From Stenotrophomonas maltophilia (GTDB taxonomy: Bacteria; Pseudomonadota; Gammaproteobacteria; Xanthomonadales; Xanthomonadaceae): 64,000 nt of DNA. Location of the stretch: positions 1-64,000 of the forward strand of contig NZ_SRHZ01000008.1 in NCBI RefSeq assembly GCF_004684085.1. The letters run 5' to 3'. Numbering within the stretch: position 1 is the stretch's first letter; each line of letters opens with the position of its first letter. Below the pieces are notes generated by a model. That model had not been told where the DNA came from and did no database searches. It worked only from the letters and a program-made list of their open reading frames with translations. Below are positions 24,032 to 32,263 of this stretch, piece by piece. A program made the translations under genes and the position numbers.

Positions 24032-25096
24032 ATGGATAAGCCGCGCTACACCGTAGAAATCGTCATTGCCGCACCTGGTACGCCGTTGGTGGACGAGAAA
24101 GGTGTACAGAAAGTTGTGGACGGGGTCCCGCAGACATCCGGGCCCGGGCACATGTTCTACGTGCTCCATGGGCCGGACAAGACCACGCGGAGTTTCGGCT
24201 TCGCGCCTTCCGAGCATGGAAGCATGAACGGGCCGGGCGAGGTCATGAAGACCGATGCGACCGAGTACAAGAACCCCCATTACAGCCGCACGCTCGAGAT
24301 CAGCGAGCAACAGTACAAGAAGCTTGAGTCGTTCGGCGCGCACCCGGATAAGTACGGCTTCGATCTGCAATACAAGGACGTGCGCCACAACTGCGTTGAC
24401 TTCACCTGGGAAGCCTTGAACCACGCGGGCATCGAGCGGAAAAAGAGCATCGACGTGAACGCGCTGGGAGGTGGCATCGGCCAACTGCTTCCCGATGTCC
24501 GCATTCCCTTGGAGAGCAAGGGTGCAGGCAAGGATGGGTTCCGACCGCTGCGCAACATCCATGGCGTGGATAGCATTGATCCGCCGTTTCCAAACAGCGA
24601 GCTCAATCAGAAGAAAACCCACCCCCTGCCGGAGCGCAGTTTTCAGCAACGCATCCTGAGCGACGCCGAGGGTATGGGGGAGCGCAGTGGTGATCTTCTG
24701 GCCCGGCACAGCAACGACCCGCTGCTCTCGCAGATCCACCAGGGCGTGGCCCTGCTTGATACAGAGCGGGGCCGCAGCTTCGATGCCACCAGCGAGAACA
24801 TCAGCGCGAGCCTGTACGCCCTGGCCAAGGCAAACGGCCTGACTCAGGTCGACCACGTGCTGTTGAGCGATCGCACTGCGCAGGCCGATGCGGCGCAGAA
24901 CATCTTCATCGTGCAGGGCGAGCGAAACGACCCGGCACAGCTGCGCGTCAGCATGCCAACTGCGGTGGCCGCGCAGACACCGGCAGAGACCTCGTTTGAG
25001 CGTGCCGAGCAGCTGTCCCAGTCTGCTCAGATGCGCACGCATGACGAGTTGCAGCAGCGTCAGGTGCAGGAGCAGCCTGAGCCTCGCATGGTGTAG
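24032..25096 (+). CDS. XVIPCD effector with papain-like N-terminal domain
   Basis: A 354-residue X-Tfe with AAGGAG nine bases before ATG 24032. The N-terminal domain (1-170) parallels that of the 21035 effector: GHMFYVLHG with a candidate catalytic His, SFGFAPSEH, HYSRTLEISEQQY and HNCVDFTWEALNHAG with a candidate nucleophile Cys. The His-before-Cys order and NCxDF box fit permuted papain folds (LRAT/PPPDE-like). The XVIPCD covers about 230-330: QIHQGVALLDTERGRSFDAT, LTQVDHVLLS and IFIVQGERNDPAQLRVSM, then a Gln-rich tail. With the lipoprotein 40 bases upstream it forms an effector/immunity pair, presumably aimed at envelope lipids or peptidoglycan of rival bacteria. Confidence 0.87.
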   Translation: MDKPRYTVEIVIAAPGTPLVDEKGVQKVVDGVPQTSGPGHMFYVLHGPDKTTRSFGFAPSEHGSMNGPGEVMKTDATEYKNPHYSRTLEISEQQYKKLESFGAHPDKYGFDLQYKDVRHNCVDFTWEALNHAGIERKKSIDVNALGGGIGQLLPDVRIPLESKGAGKDGFRPLRNIHGVDSIDPPFPNSELNQKKTHPLPERSFQQRILSDAEGMGERSGDLLARHSNDPLLSQIHQGVALLDTERGRSFDATSENISASLYALAKANGLTQVDHVLLSDRTAQADAAQNIFIVQGERNDPAQLRVSMPTAVAAQTPAETSFERAEQLSQSAQMRTHDELQQRQVQEQPEPRMV

Positions 25097-25205
25097 GAAA
25101 GTGGCCTTCCGATCGCAGCGAGGTGCGATGGGTTTGGGCTACATCGACGGCAAGCCCCACGGCGTGCCGGTGCTTCCGTGCCGTGCCGCCAACAACGCCG
25201 GCGGC

Positions 25206-25613
25206 TCAGCCCAGGCGGTGTGCCGGATTCTGCTGCTGGTCCTGCGCCTGTGCATCCAGCGTCTGCTGCCCGGCCTGTACCAGCTGCTGCATACCCAGCC
25301 CCAACTTCTGCATCGACTGCTCCACCGGCGTCTGCGCCGCCAAAGCCGTCGGTATCATCGCGCGCAGGTGCGCCGGATTGGCCGGGTCGCCCTGCACCAC
25401 GAAGACGTTGTGCCCGGCCGGCTGCTGGGCAGTGGCGTTGCTGACCAGCACGTGGTCGACCTGCTGCAGGCCCTGCTCGCGAGCGAGCACGGTCAGGCTG
25501 GCGGTCAGGCGCTCGCTGGTCTGGTCGAACGGGCGCCCATGCTGAGCGTCCAGTGCGGCCACGCCCTGGCGGACCTGGTCGTGAAGCGATGAGGAGGAAG
25601 GGTCGGGGGTCAT
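25206..25613 (-). CDS. XVIPCD-only protein
   Basis: A 135-residue protein from ATG 25613. Nearly all of it is an XVIPCD: VRQGVAALDAQHGRPFDQTS, LQQVDHVLVS and VFVVQGDPANPAHLRAMI, then a Gln-rich tail like those of the full effectors. No toxin domain is present, and upstream sequence in the same frame (to 25817) shows no recognisable domain and runs into the neighbouring NTF2-like gene. It could be the surviving tail of a decayed effector, a cassette for recombination onto new toxins, or a free adaptor/competitor for VirD4. It is convergent with the effector at 24032. Confidence 0.75.
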   Translation of the reverse strand: MTPDPSSSSLHDQVRQGVAALDAQHGRPFDQTSERLTASLTVLAREQGLQQVDHVLVSNATAQQPAGHNVFVVQGDPANPAHLRAMIPTALAAQTPVEQSMQKLGLGMQQLVQAGQQTLDAQAQDQQQNPAHRLG

Positions 25614-25714
25614 GGCGTGGCTCCGCAGCGGACGGGAAGTTGGCAGAGGTCCGCCGCTGCAACCGAGTGTAAAGCCATGCCGCGTGCTTCCGCGACCCTG
25701 CGCAGGGTGTGGGC

Positions 25715-26197
25715 CTACGGTGTGGCCGGCCGATGGTCGTAGCTGATCACCCGCTCGGCCAGCCAGCGCCCGTCCACGCGGCGCCAGACCTGGATGAAGC
25801 GGGCCTGGCCCACCCATCGCTCCACACCGTCCTTGCCGCGTTCATGGAAGCGATGATCGCCGATCTCCAGCGCTCGCTCGTCGTGCAGCGGGAACACCTG
25901 CAGGGAAGGCTCCACCAGCTCGCGGCGCAGGTGCCAGCCACCCTTGCGCGCGTTGTCGCACATATTGGCCACGCTGCGCCGGAAGTCCTCGCGATTGCTG
26001 GCCGATTTGCCATCCTTGTCATGGAAGAACTCCATGTCTTCGGTGGTCATCGCGGCGGCCTTGTCGGCATCGCAGGCCTCGAAGGCGACGGCGAACAGCT
26101 GGGTGTCGGCCTGGCGGATCTGTTCGCGCAGGTCATCGGAGGACGCGGGTGCGGCGGCGAGGCCGGCGGCCAGCAGGGGCAGGGTGAGCAGCAGCAT
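25715..26197 (-). CDS. Exported NTF2/SnoaL-like (DUF4440) protein
   Basis: A 160-residue protein from ATG 26197 with GGAG seven bases upstream; a start at 26233 adds 12 residues but has a worse ribosome site. The signal peptide MLLLTLPLLAAGLAAAPASS is followed by a cone-shaped NTF2-like domain: LREQIRQADTQLFAVAFEACD, then DMEFFHDKDG and a C-terminal strand pair RFIQVWRRVDGRWLAERVISYDH. DUF4440 proteins bind or process small ligands with no fixed activity. Neighbours give no further clue. Confidence 0.85.
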   Translation of the reverse strand: MLLLTLPLLAAGLAAAPASSDDLREQIRQADTQLFAVAFEACDADKAAAMTTEDMEFFHDKDGKSASNREDFRRSVANMCDNARKGGWHLRRELVEPSLQVFPLHDERALEIGDHRFHERGKDGVERWVGQARFIQVWRRVDGRWLAERVISYDHRPATP

Positions 26198-26425
26198 GGC
26201 GAGGCTCCAAGGGTGGTTCACGCAGGCTCGCACGGCGTTTGGGCCGGTGCAGCCGGCTTCCGACGAAACGGCGCTCCCATGGAGTGAATGCCCGCATTTG
26301 CGGCCCAGCTCCAGCGCCGGGGGCCGTCGTCTGTGCAGGGGATGTCATGGCGACCGGCGATTCCATCACGGTCGCGATAGGGGCCGGCCCATAGCCTGAA
26401 ATCCTCCCCTTCCACAGGAGCTCCC

Positions 26426-27238
26426 ATGCCTGCTTCCCGCATCCGCCTGCACGTTGAAGACACCGGTGGCGACGGCCGCCCGGTGATCCTGATCCACGGC
26501 TGGCCGCTTTCCGCCGATGCCTGGAAGACGCAGGTGTCGATCCTGCGTGATGCCCAGTACCGGGTGATCAGTTACGACCGCCGTGGCTTCGGCCGCTCAG
26601 ACAAGCCGGCCGAGGGCTATGACTACGACACGCTGGCGGCGGACCTGGCCGGGGTGATCGAGGAGCATGACCTGCGCGACGTGACCCTGGTCGGCTTCTC
26701 GATGGGCGGTGGTGAGGTGGCGCGCTATGTGGCGAATCACGGGCAGGATCGACTGCACAGCGTGGTGTTCGCCGCCGCCGTGCCGCCGTATCTGCTGCGC
26801 AGTGATGACAACCCGGACGGCCCGCTCACCCAGGACAAGGCCGATGACATGCGCAGCGGGCTGGAGAAAGACCGCGAAGCCTTCTTCGATGGCTTCACCC
26901 GCGATTTCTTCAGTGCCAATGGCCAGTTGATGGTGACCGAAGAGACACGTCAGGGGGCGATCGCACTGTGCCATCAATCCGACCAAGCGGCTGCGTTGGG
27001 CTGCATGCACGCATTCGCGACCACTGATTTCCGGGATGACCTGAAGAAGATCACCGTTCCAACGCTGATCCTGCACGGTGACAGCGATGCCATCGTCCCG
27101 TTTGAAGGTTCTGGTCAGCGCACCCATCAGGCGATTCTCGGCAGCGAAGTGGTGATACTTGAAGGCGCACCCCATGGCTGCAATACCAGCCATGCGGACC
27201 ACTTCAATCTGGCGCTGCTGAACTTCCTGAAGCGGTAA
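26426..27238 (+). CDS. Alpha/beta hydrolase, non-heme haloperoxidase family
   Basis: A 270-residue cytoplasmic hydrolase. HGWPLSADAW supplies the oxyanion region, GFSMGG carries nucleophile Ser92, HGDSDAIVP the acid (Asp221) and GAPHG the base (His250). Length and motifs match cofactor-free chloroperoxidases/perhydrolases such as those of Pseudomonas and Streptomyces, whose physiological substrates are usually esters. ATG 26426 has CAGGAG upstream. It is the first of a rightward pair with the small gene at 27248. Confidence 0.9.
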   Translation: MPASRIRLHVEDTGGDGRPVILIHGWPLSADAWKTQVSILRDAQYRVISYDRRGFGRSDKPAEGYDYDTLAADLAGVIEEHDLRDVTLVGFSMGGGEVARYVANHGQDRLHSVVFAAAVPPYLLRSDDNPDGPLTQDKADDMRSGLEKDREAFFDGFTRDFFSANGQLMVTEETRQGAIALCHQSDQAAALGCMHAFATTDFRDDLKKITVPTLILHGDSDAIVPFEGSGQRTHQAILGSEVVILEGAPHGCNTSHADHFNLALLNFLKR

Positions 27239-27247
27239 GCTGCGGCC

Positions 27248-27421
27248 ATGCGTCAGACCAAGACACCCCCTTGGAAGAAGCCCAATCCAAAGGGCCAGAC
27301 GTCGCAGCCATTGTCGCCTGCGCAGAAAGAGGCGGCCCGGCAGCGTGCGGAAGAGAATGGGCGGCGTTATCCGAATCTGGTGGACAACATGTGGGCCGCG
27401 AAGCTGCCGCGCGGATCGTGA
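27248..27421 (+). CDS. Small basic conserved protein, 57 residues
   Basis: The frame ATG 27248 to TGA 27421 begins 9 bases after the hydrolase stop. The product is basic and Pro/Lys/Gln-rich (TPPWKKPNPKGQ), then SPAQKEAARQRAEENGRRYP, ending NLVDNMWAAKLPRGS. The PPWKK...NPKG...LSPAQK...A...GRRYPNLVDN pattern reads like a real short protein, and I believe similar small proteins occur in other Xanthomonadaceae. No known domain; size and charge would suit nucleic-acid or ribosome binding. Confidence 0.65.
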   Translation: MRQTKTPPWKKPNPKGQTSQPLSPAQKEAARQRAEENGRRYPNLVDNMWAAKLPRGS

Positions 27422-27423
27422 TC

Positions 27424-27484
27424 TGTAGAGTCGAGCCATGCTCGGCTTCGCTCTGCTTCCATCCACGCATGGCGTGGATCTACA
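27424..27484. repeat. Two short GTAG-type palindromes
   Basis: TGTAGAGTCGAGCCATGCTC... at 27424-27447 and the unit CCACGCATGGCGTGGATC at 27461-27484 are members of the GTAGAGTCGAG and GTAGATCCACG palindrome families seen throughout the window. The first begins three bases after the small gene's stop. Confidence 0.85.
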
Positions 27485-27683
27485 GCAGCACAGCAGGATC
27501 CACGCGATCACGAACACTAACAGCGGAAGCAGTGTTCGCACCCACAGATACAGCGTGACCCTCCACCACACATCCACAGACGACATTCCATGCTCAGCCA
27601 CATCCTACCGGGACCAGGCTGCGGTTGTCGTATCCGCCAGCCGACAAGCACAGATCGCTTGGTTAGGATGGTCCTTTGTTGTC

Positions 27684-28355
27684 ATGGATGAACCGATGGT
27701 CTCTGCTGCTACCCGCTTCTGTCGCATCTGTGGACCTGGCCCGATCCTGCTGACACTGCAGGTGGTAGCGCTGCTGGCGGTGGCGCTTGCAGCCGGCTTC
27801 TTCCATTACCGTGTGGGACTGCTGCTGGAGCCGGTGGATGATGCATGCGGCGGGCCCGACCCGGTCGCGCGCATGCAGGTGGCGGAACAGCTGCTGGCGC
27901 GGTCCACTGCACTTGCACCGTGGCAACCGTTGCAGTGGATTCCGATGGCGGGCGTGGTACTGGCGCTGCTGGGCGCGATGTCGATCAGCGTCTACCGGGT
28001 GGGCCGCCTGTCGGAGCGCCTGCGACGCGCCAACTGGGGATTGATGGCGCTGCATGCCGCTGTGCTGGCGCTGGCCGTCAGGGCCTTGCACCTGTACGAC
28101 ATGGCATGGATCAGCGTAGCCAAACTGTCCCCAGCGGCGTGCCTGGTGGAACTGGGCGAACAGGGCCGGCTGCCGCTGGCACAGGCGCAGCAGGTGGTGT
28201 TCGAGATCCTCACCCATGAGCACGCGCCGCTGCTGCGCAATCCCGATGACCTTGCCCTGGTGCTGGTCGCGTTGATGCTGATGGCGATGGCTGCGGGATT
28301 CATGCTGTGGCGGGCGATCGTGCGGGAGCGCCAGGCGCAGTCGTCCAGCCCATAG
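27684..28355 (+). CDS. Hypothetical integral membrane protein
   Basis: A 223-residue protein from ATG 27684 (MDEPMVSAATRF). Four hydrophobic segments are visible: ILLTLQVVALLAVALAAGFF (about 20-40), MAGVVLALLGAMSISV (about 90-107), GLMALHAAVLALAVRAL (about 118-135) and LALVLVALMLMAMAAGFMLW (about 190-210). The topology resembles DUF2975-type membrane proteins, though I cannot confirm membership. It is followed closely by the deacetylase gene (70 bases), so co-expression is possible. Confidence 0.65.
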   Translation: MDEPMVSAATRFCRICGPGPILLTLQVVALLAVALAAGFFHYRVGLLLEPVDDACGGPDPVARMQVAEQLLARSTALAPWQPLQWIPMAGVVLALLGAMSISVYRVGRLSERLRRANWGLMALHAAVLALAVRALHLYDMAWISVAKLSPAACLVELGEQGRLPLAQAQQVVFEILTHEHAPLLRNPDDLALVLVALMLMAMAAGFMLWRAIVRERQAQSSSP

Positions 28356-28425
28356 CGAACGCGTGACCGACCACGCGCCCGCAATCGCGCTACAGTCTGC
28401 GCTTCGCTCTTGCAAGGAAGTGCTG

Positions 28426-29394
28426 ATGCGTTGGTTGCTGCGTGCTGTGCCATTGCTGCTGTGTTCGTTGGCGGTTCACGCCGCCGAAGTGGATCGCCGG
28501 ATCGCGGTGACCATCGACGACTTGCCCTGGGCGCGGGTGGACGAGATCGTCCCGCCGGATCTGCAGGCGCGGCATGAGGCGCTGATGGCGCAGCTGCGCC
28601 AGGCGGGTGTGCCGGTGGTCGGCTTCGTCAACGAAAACAAGCTTGAGATCGACGGGCAGGTGCAGCCGGCGCGGGTGCAGATGCTGCGCGACTGGCTGGA
28701 TGCTGGTTATGTGCTGGGTAACCACACGTATTCGCACATGGATCTGAACGCCAAGGGTGTGCCTGCGTTCCAGCAGGATTTCCTGCGTGGCGAGACGGTG
28801 CTGCGGCCGCTGCTGGCAGAGCGCGGACTGAAACCGCAGTGGATGCGTCACCCCTATCTGCGTGCCGGGCGCACGCCGGAAGAACGTATGGAGATGGACG
28901 CGTTCTTCAAGCAGCATGGCTACCGCGTGGCGCCGGTGACCGTCGACAACGGCGAGTGGGTGTGGGCGTTCGCCTATGCCAACGTAATGAACGAGCAGCC
29001 CGATTCGCCGGCACGCGAGGCGACGTTGGCACAGCTGCGCAAGGGCTATGTGCCGTACATGCTGAACAAGCTGGACTACTACGAGAAGCAGTCGCAGGCG
29101 CTGCTGGGCTACGCGCTGCCACAGGTCTGGCTGATGCATGCCAACGAACTCAATGCAGCCACGTTCGCTGAGTTGGTGGCGGCGACGAAGCGGCGCGGCT
29201 ATCGCTTCATCTCACTGGATGAGGCGATGCGTGACCCGGCGTACGCACGTGGTGCCGAAGGCTACAGCGGCCGCTACGGCCCGAGTTGGTTGCATCGCTG
29301 GGCGATGGCGGAGAAGAAGCCGAAGGATTTCTACGCCGGTGAACCCGAGGTACCGACGTGGGTGCTGAAGCTGGCCAAGGTCGGTTCGGAGTGA
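28426..29394 (+). CDS. Exported polysaccharide deacetylase-like hydrolase
   Basis: A 322-residue protein from ATG 28426, with AAGGAAG upstream. A signal peptide (MRWLLRAVPLLLCSLAVHAA) is followed by a NodB-type domain: VTIDDLPWARV carries the first Asp pair, LGNHTYSHMDL the metal-binding HxxxH, WMRHPYLRAG the arginine motif, and VWLMHANELNAATFAEL the final His. These proteins deacetylate N-acetylated sugars in peptidoglycan or extracellular polysaccharide. It acts in the periplasm. No carbohydrate cluster surrounds it. Confidence 0.88.
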   Translation: MRWLLRAVPLLLCSLAVHAAEVDRRIAVTIDDLPWARVDEIVPPDLQARHEALMAQLRQAGVPVVGFVNENKLEIDGQVQPARVQMLRDWLDAGYVLGNHTYSHMDLNAKGVPAFQQDFLRGETVLRPLLAERGLKPQWMRHPYLRAGRTPEERMEMDAFFKQHGYRVAPVTVDNGEWVWAFAYANVMNEQPDSPAREATLAQLRKGYVPYMLNKLDYYEKQSQALLGYALPQVWLMHANELNAATFAELVAATKRRGYRFISLDEAMRDPAYARGAEGYSGRYGPSWLHRWAMAEKKPKDFYAGEPEVPTWVLKLAKVGSE

Positions 29395-29397
29395 GGC

Positions 29398-30300
29398 TCA
29401 GCGCTTGACGGCCAGCACGCCGTCAAGCGCCAGTTCGGCCTTGAAACCGGCCTTTTCCAGGCGCTTGGCCACTTCACGCGGCACGTCGCGGCCGCTGGTC
29501 AGCTTGTTCGGGGCACCGGTGTAGTGGAACAGGCGCCCGCCCTTGCGGATGACGCGGGCGAGGTGGTCGTAGAACACCTGCGAGTACAGTTCGCCGGCGA
29601 TGCCAAAGCGCGGCGGGTCGTGCAGGATCGCGTCGACGCTGTTGCTGGCCACCTGTTCGATCTGCTGCGAGACATCGCCGTGGCTGAACTGCAGGCGGCC
29701 ACCGGCCGCGGCCGATTCCGGATCCGGCGACCACGGGTTGAGCGTGCGCAGCCACATCACATCGGCGTTCTTCTCGAACGAGCGGATCTGGCCGACACCG
29801 GCCTCCAGCGCGCAGGCGGCGAAGTAGCCCAGGCCACCACAGGTATCGAGGATGACCTTGCCGGCCGGGGCGACCAGCTCGACCTTGCGGCGCGCGTCCT
29901 CGAACGGTGACAGTTTGGAGGTCGGCAGCATCTTGATACCGTCGATCTCGAAGGTCGGTGCGCCCCATTCGGTCGGCACCAGCTTGATCAACGAGCCGCT
30001 GTAGCGCGAGATCGGTGCGAAGTCTTCGCCGTCCCAGTAGTACAGCGTGCGGTCCTTCAGCTTGCCCGGCCACGGGTAGGGCTGGCCACGGAAGTGGAAG
30101 CCGTCGGCATTCAGCGCCACGCTGCCCTCGCTGCGGCCGAGGTCGAGCGAGCCCTGCCAGTCGGCAGCGCCCTTGTCATGGGCACGGCGCAGGGCGTCAG
30201 CGCTGTCGCGGGTCAGCAGGGGGCCGGTGTAATGGGGCACGGCGGGTACCGGGGCGGTTCGGGGGAGGGCATGGTACCGCAGGGCGTTGGCCACCATCAT
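29398..30300 (-). CDS. SAM-dependent methyltransferase, COG2521-like
   Basis: A 300-residue protein with a Rossmann methyltransferase core: VILDTCGGLGYFAACALEAG (AdoMet loop), IRSFEKNADVM, then VDAILHDPPRFG (motif IV DPPR) and RVIRKGGRLFHYTGAP. The first ~120 residues are a distinct N-terminal domain. The pattern fits the COG2521 group, better known from archaea, with unknown substrates (RNA or small molecule). Its ATG sits exactly where homology of the upstream truncated paralog ends, so its native promoter and perhaps some N-terminal residues may have been lost in a deletion; no good ribosome site is seen. Confidence 0.8.
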   Translation of the reverse strand: MMVANALRYHALPRTAPVPAVPHYTGPLLTRDSADALRRAHDKGAADWQGSLDLGRSEGSVALNADGFHFRGQPYPWPGKLKDRTLYYWDGEDFAPISRYSGSLIKLVPTEWGAPTFEIDGIKMLPTSKLSPFEDARRKVELVAPAGKVILDTCGGLGYFAACALEAGVGQIRSFEKNADVMWLRTLNPWSPDPESAAAGGRLQFSHGDVSQQIEQVASNSVDAILHDPPRFGIAGELYSQVFYDHLARVIRKGGRLFHYTGAPNKLTSGRDVPREVAKRLEKAGFKAELALDGVLAVKR

Positions 30301-30622
30301 GGAGTTCGGTAGTGCAGGCCCAACCGGATGAGGGCGTTGGTAGCAATGCTGTCCCCAATGAAGGCGTCATGCCCATGGCAGCGCAGAGTTCTTCATGGAA
30401 GTCTCGTGCCGCTGAGGGTTGAAGGGCGTAGTGATAGGTCAGTACCCCTTCTTCATTCCTGATAAGAAGTTGTTGGATGCACGTCATGTTTCCAGAGCTG
30501 TCAGGGGCCGATGTGTTGCGGATGACAATAGGCGTCCCTGACAGACTGTAGTCCGCGCTCAGTTGGCCCGGAAGGCACGATACCGATAAGAGAGCGAGGG
30601 ATTGAATAGTAGAGGCGATCAT
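30197..30622 (-). pseudogene. Truncated exported paralog of the 30696-31358 gene
   Basis: The frame begins with a signal-like MIASTIQSLALLSVSCLPGQ and up to about residue 107 parallels the upstream gene: QQLLIRNEEGVLTYHYALQP, HEELCAAMGMTPSLG and SSGWACTTEL match QSLIRNSKGQYVYRYDDQ, HEASCADIGMNPAKG and SAAWHCSSIE. Homology then stops at about base 30301, one base before the methyltransferase ATG, and the frame continues as Pro/Arg-rich nonsense inside that gene. The C-terminal ~100 residues are therefore missing, probably by deletion. Confidence 0.6.
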
Positions 30623-30695
30623 CAGGATAGGATCATGAGCCTGAGCAGTGAGGGCGGCTTCATCACCCTCACTGCCACGTCAAAGGGTTTTGATC

Positions 30696-31358
30696 TCAGT
30701 AGGCTCTGATGGAGCCACGATCGCTTGCGCAGGCCCGCGGCACGCATCCTTCCATCAACGTATTCATCGTCTGTGGCGCATGAGCGAAGCAGAGTATTCT
30801 GGCAGTGTGACTTCCCACAGTGTTGGGTGGGTAATACTCGCTATAGAAGGTCTGGCACCTTCCGTTGTCGATTTGCGCGCTACCTTGGATGTTTCCGCTG
30901 ACTGAACTGTTGAATCTTACGGTTCCGTAGGAAACGAAGTTCTGGCCGGCTGATACCTGTCCATTTGGCGCATAGGCGATTACATAGTCAGTACTCTTTT
31001 CGTCGATAACACTGTTCGACTCGATGCTTGAGCAATGCCACGCGGCGCTTCCTGGACCCACTGTGATGGACTCACCCTTGGCCGGATTCATCCCGATATC
31101 CGCGCAGGATGCCTCGTGATACTGTTTCGTAGCTGCCGATTGATCGTCGTAGCGATATACATATTGCCCCTTCGAGTTGCGGATGAGGGACTGCTCCACA
31201 ATTACCGCTCCTCCCATGAAGTCGGGCCATTCTGCGGTGCGGACGATTCTTGATGGGGTCTTCGCTTCGTCAGCGGTTTGTCCATCAGCTGGAATTCCGC
31301 CTCCTGCCTGCACAGATGTAGAGATGATGAACATGAGAATAGCTACCTGCATTTTCAT
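30696..31358 (-). CDS. Hypothetical exported Cys-containing protein
   Basis: A 220-residue protein from ATG 31358 with GAGAGG upstream. Signal peptide MKMQVAILMFIISTSVQAGG, then a mature domain with conserved-looking cysteines (HEASCADIGMNP, SAAWHCSS, NGRCQTFYSEYYPP, ARILCFAHAP, EGCVPRACASDR), suggesting disulfides and a periplasmic or secreted location. Codon use is markedly more A/T-rich than the flanks. A truncated paralog lies directly downstream. Family not recognised; the duplicated, A/T-rich, secreted character would suit an accessory interaction or immunity protein. Confidence 0.7.
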   Translation of the reverse strand: MKMQVAILMFIISTSVQAGGGIPADGQTADEAKTPSRIVRTAEWPDFMGGAVIVEQSLIRNSKGQYVYRYDDQSAATKQYHEASCADIGMNPAKGESITVGPGSAAWHCSSIESNSVIDEKSTDYVIAYAPNGQVSAGQNFVSYGTVRFNSSVSGNIQGSAQIDNGRCQTFYSEYYPPNTVGSHTARILCFAHAPQTMNTLMEGCVPRACASDRGSIRAY

Positions 31359-31469
31359 TTGAGCCTCTCAGAATTGGGTGAGGCTCCATCTTCATTACTT
31401 GCTCCATAGAATTTTGGGGCACACCAAGCAGTTCTTCGGATTTCAAACAATTCTCAGTCTTTCCTGTCG

Positions 31470-31886
31470 CTAATGGCACTTCACCGCATACACCGGCCCA
31501 GCCCCGATCAGCATCAACGCCATGTAGTCACTATCACTGGCCTTGCCCTTCAACGTCGCGCCCTTGTTGAAGTGGAAGATGCCGAAGCCACCGGCCATGC
31601 GGATCAGCGCGTTGTCGATCTGTTCGGCGTCATCGCGGAAGTAGCGGCTGATCTCGCTGCGGGTGGCTTTTTGCAGGGCATTCGGCTCGCGCTGCCACTG
31701 GTCGCCGCGGCTGAAGGAGACGAAGTATTGGCCGCCTTCCTTGTCGATGCGGAAGTCGGCCGGTTTGCGCGCGCCGGTGGCGAAGCAGCCCTGCAACGGG
31801 TCGGCGCTGAAGGGAAGCCCGGCGTCACCACTGCAGGCGGTGAGCAGGAGGAGGGCACCGGGCAGCAGCAGGCGGAGCGTGCGCAT
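31470..31886 (-). CDS. Small lipoprotein of unknown function
   Basis: A 138-residue lipoprotein from ATG 31886, signal MRTLRLLLPGALLLLTACSG with Cys18. The mature part (LQGCFATGARKPADFRIDKE, then QYFVSFSRGDQW and LMLIGAGPVYAVKCH) has two further cysteines that could form a disulfide. The frame upstream of 31886 is not coding. No family recognised. Confidence 0.75.
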   Translation of the reverse strand: MRTLRLLLPGALLLLTACSGDAGLPFSADPLQGCFATGARKPADFRIDKEGGQYFVSFSRGDQWQREPNALQKATRSEISRYFRDDAEQIDNALIRMAGGFGIFHFNKGATLKGKASDSDYMALMLIGAGPVYAVKCH

Positions 31887-31976
31887 GGGATGTCCCGACA
31901 GGGCAGGTGCGGCTAGTGTAGGCAGCACACGGACGTGGTCCGTACAGAAATTCGGCAAGGACACAGGGGTTTTCGG

Positions 31977-32261
31977 ATGGCGCAGGGCAAGGCACCGTGG
32001 TGCGGCATGGCCAGTTGGCTGGGGATCGTGGTGGGCTGGGGTGCGGGCAGCCTGGCTGCGCAGGCGGCGGTGCCCGCAGGCGGCAATGGCATGGCTGCGG
32101 GATTGGGCGTGGGGGTGCTGGGCGCGGCCCTGGTGGGCTGCGGTCTGGCGGTGGCGTCGCGCGTGCGCGGCGAGCGCTGGCCGTGGATCGGCATCGGCGG
32201 TGCGGTGCTGAGTGCGTTGCCGCTGCTGATGTACCTGCTGCGGATGATGTTGAAGCTCTAG
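31977..32261 (+). CDS. Small membrane protein
   Basis: A 94-residue protein, start taken as ATG 31977 (MAQGKAPWCG). Three hydrophobic segments are visible: ASWLGIVVGWGAGSLAAQAA, GLGVGVLGAALVGCGLAVAS and GIGGAVLSALPLLMYLL. No recognised domain. It is divergent from the lipoprotein at 31886, and a repeat begins within three bases of its stop. Confidence 0.6.
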   Translation: MAQGKAPWCGMASWLGIVVGWGAGSLAAQAAVPAGGNGMAAGLGVGVLGAALVGCGLAVASRVRGERWPWIGIGGAVLSALPLLMYLLRMMLKL

Positions 32262-32263
32262 GT

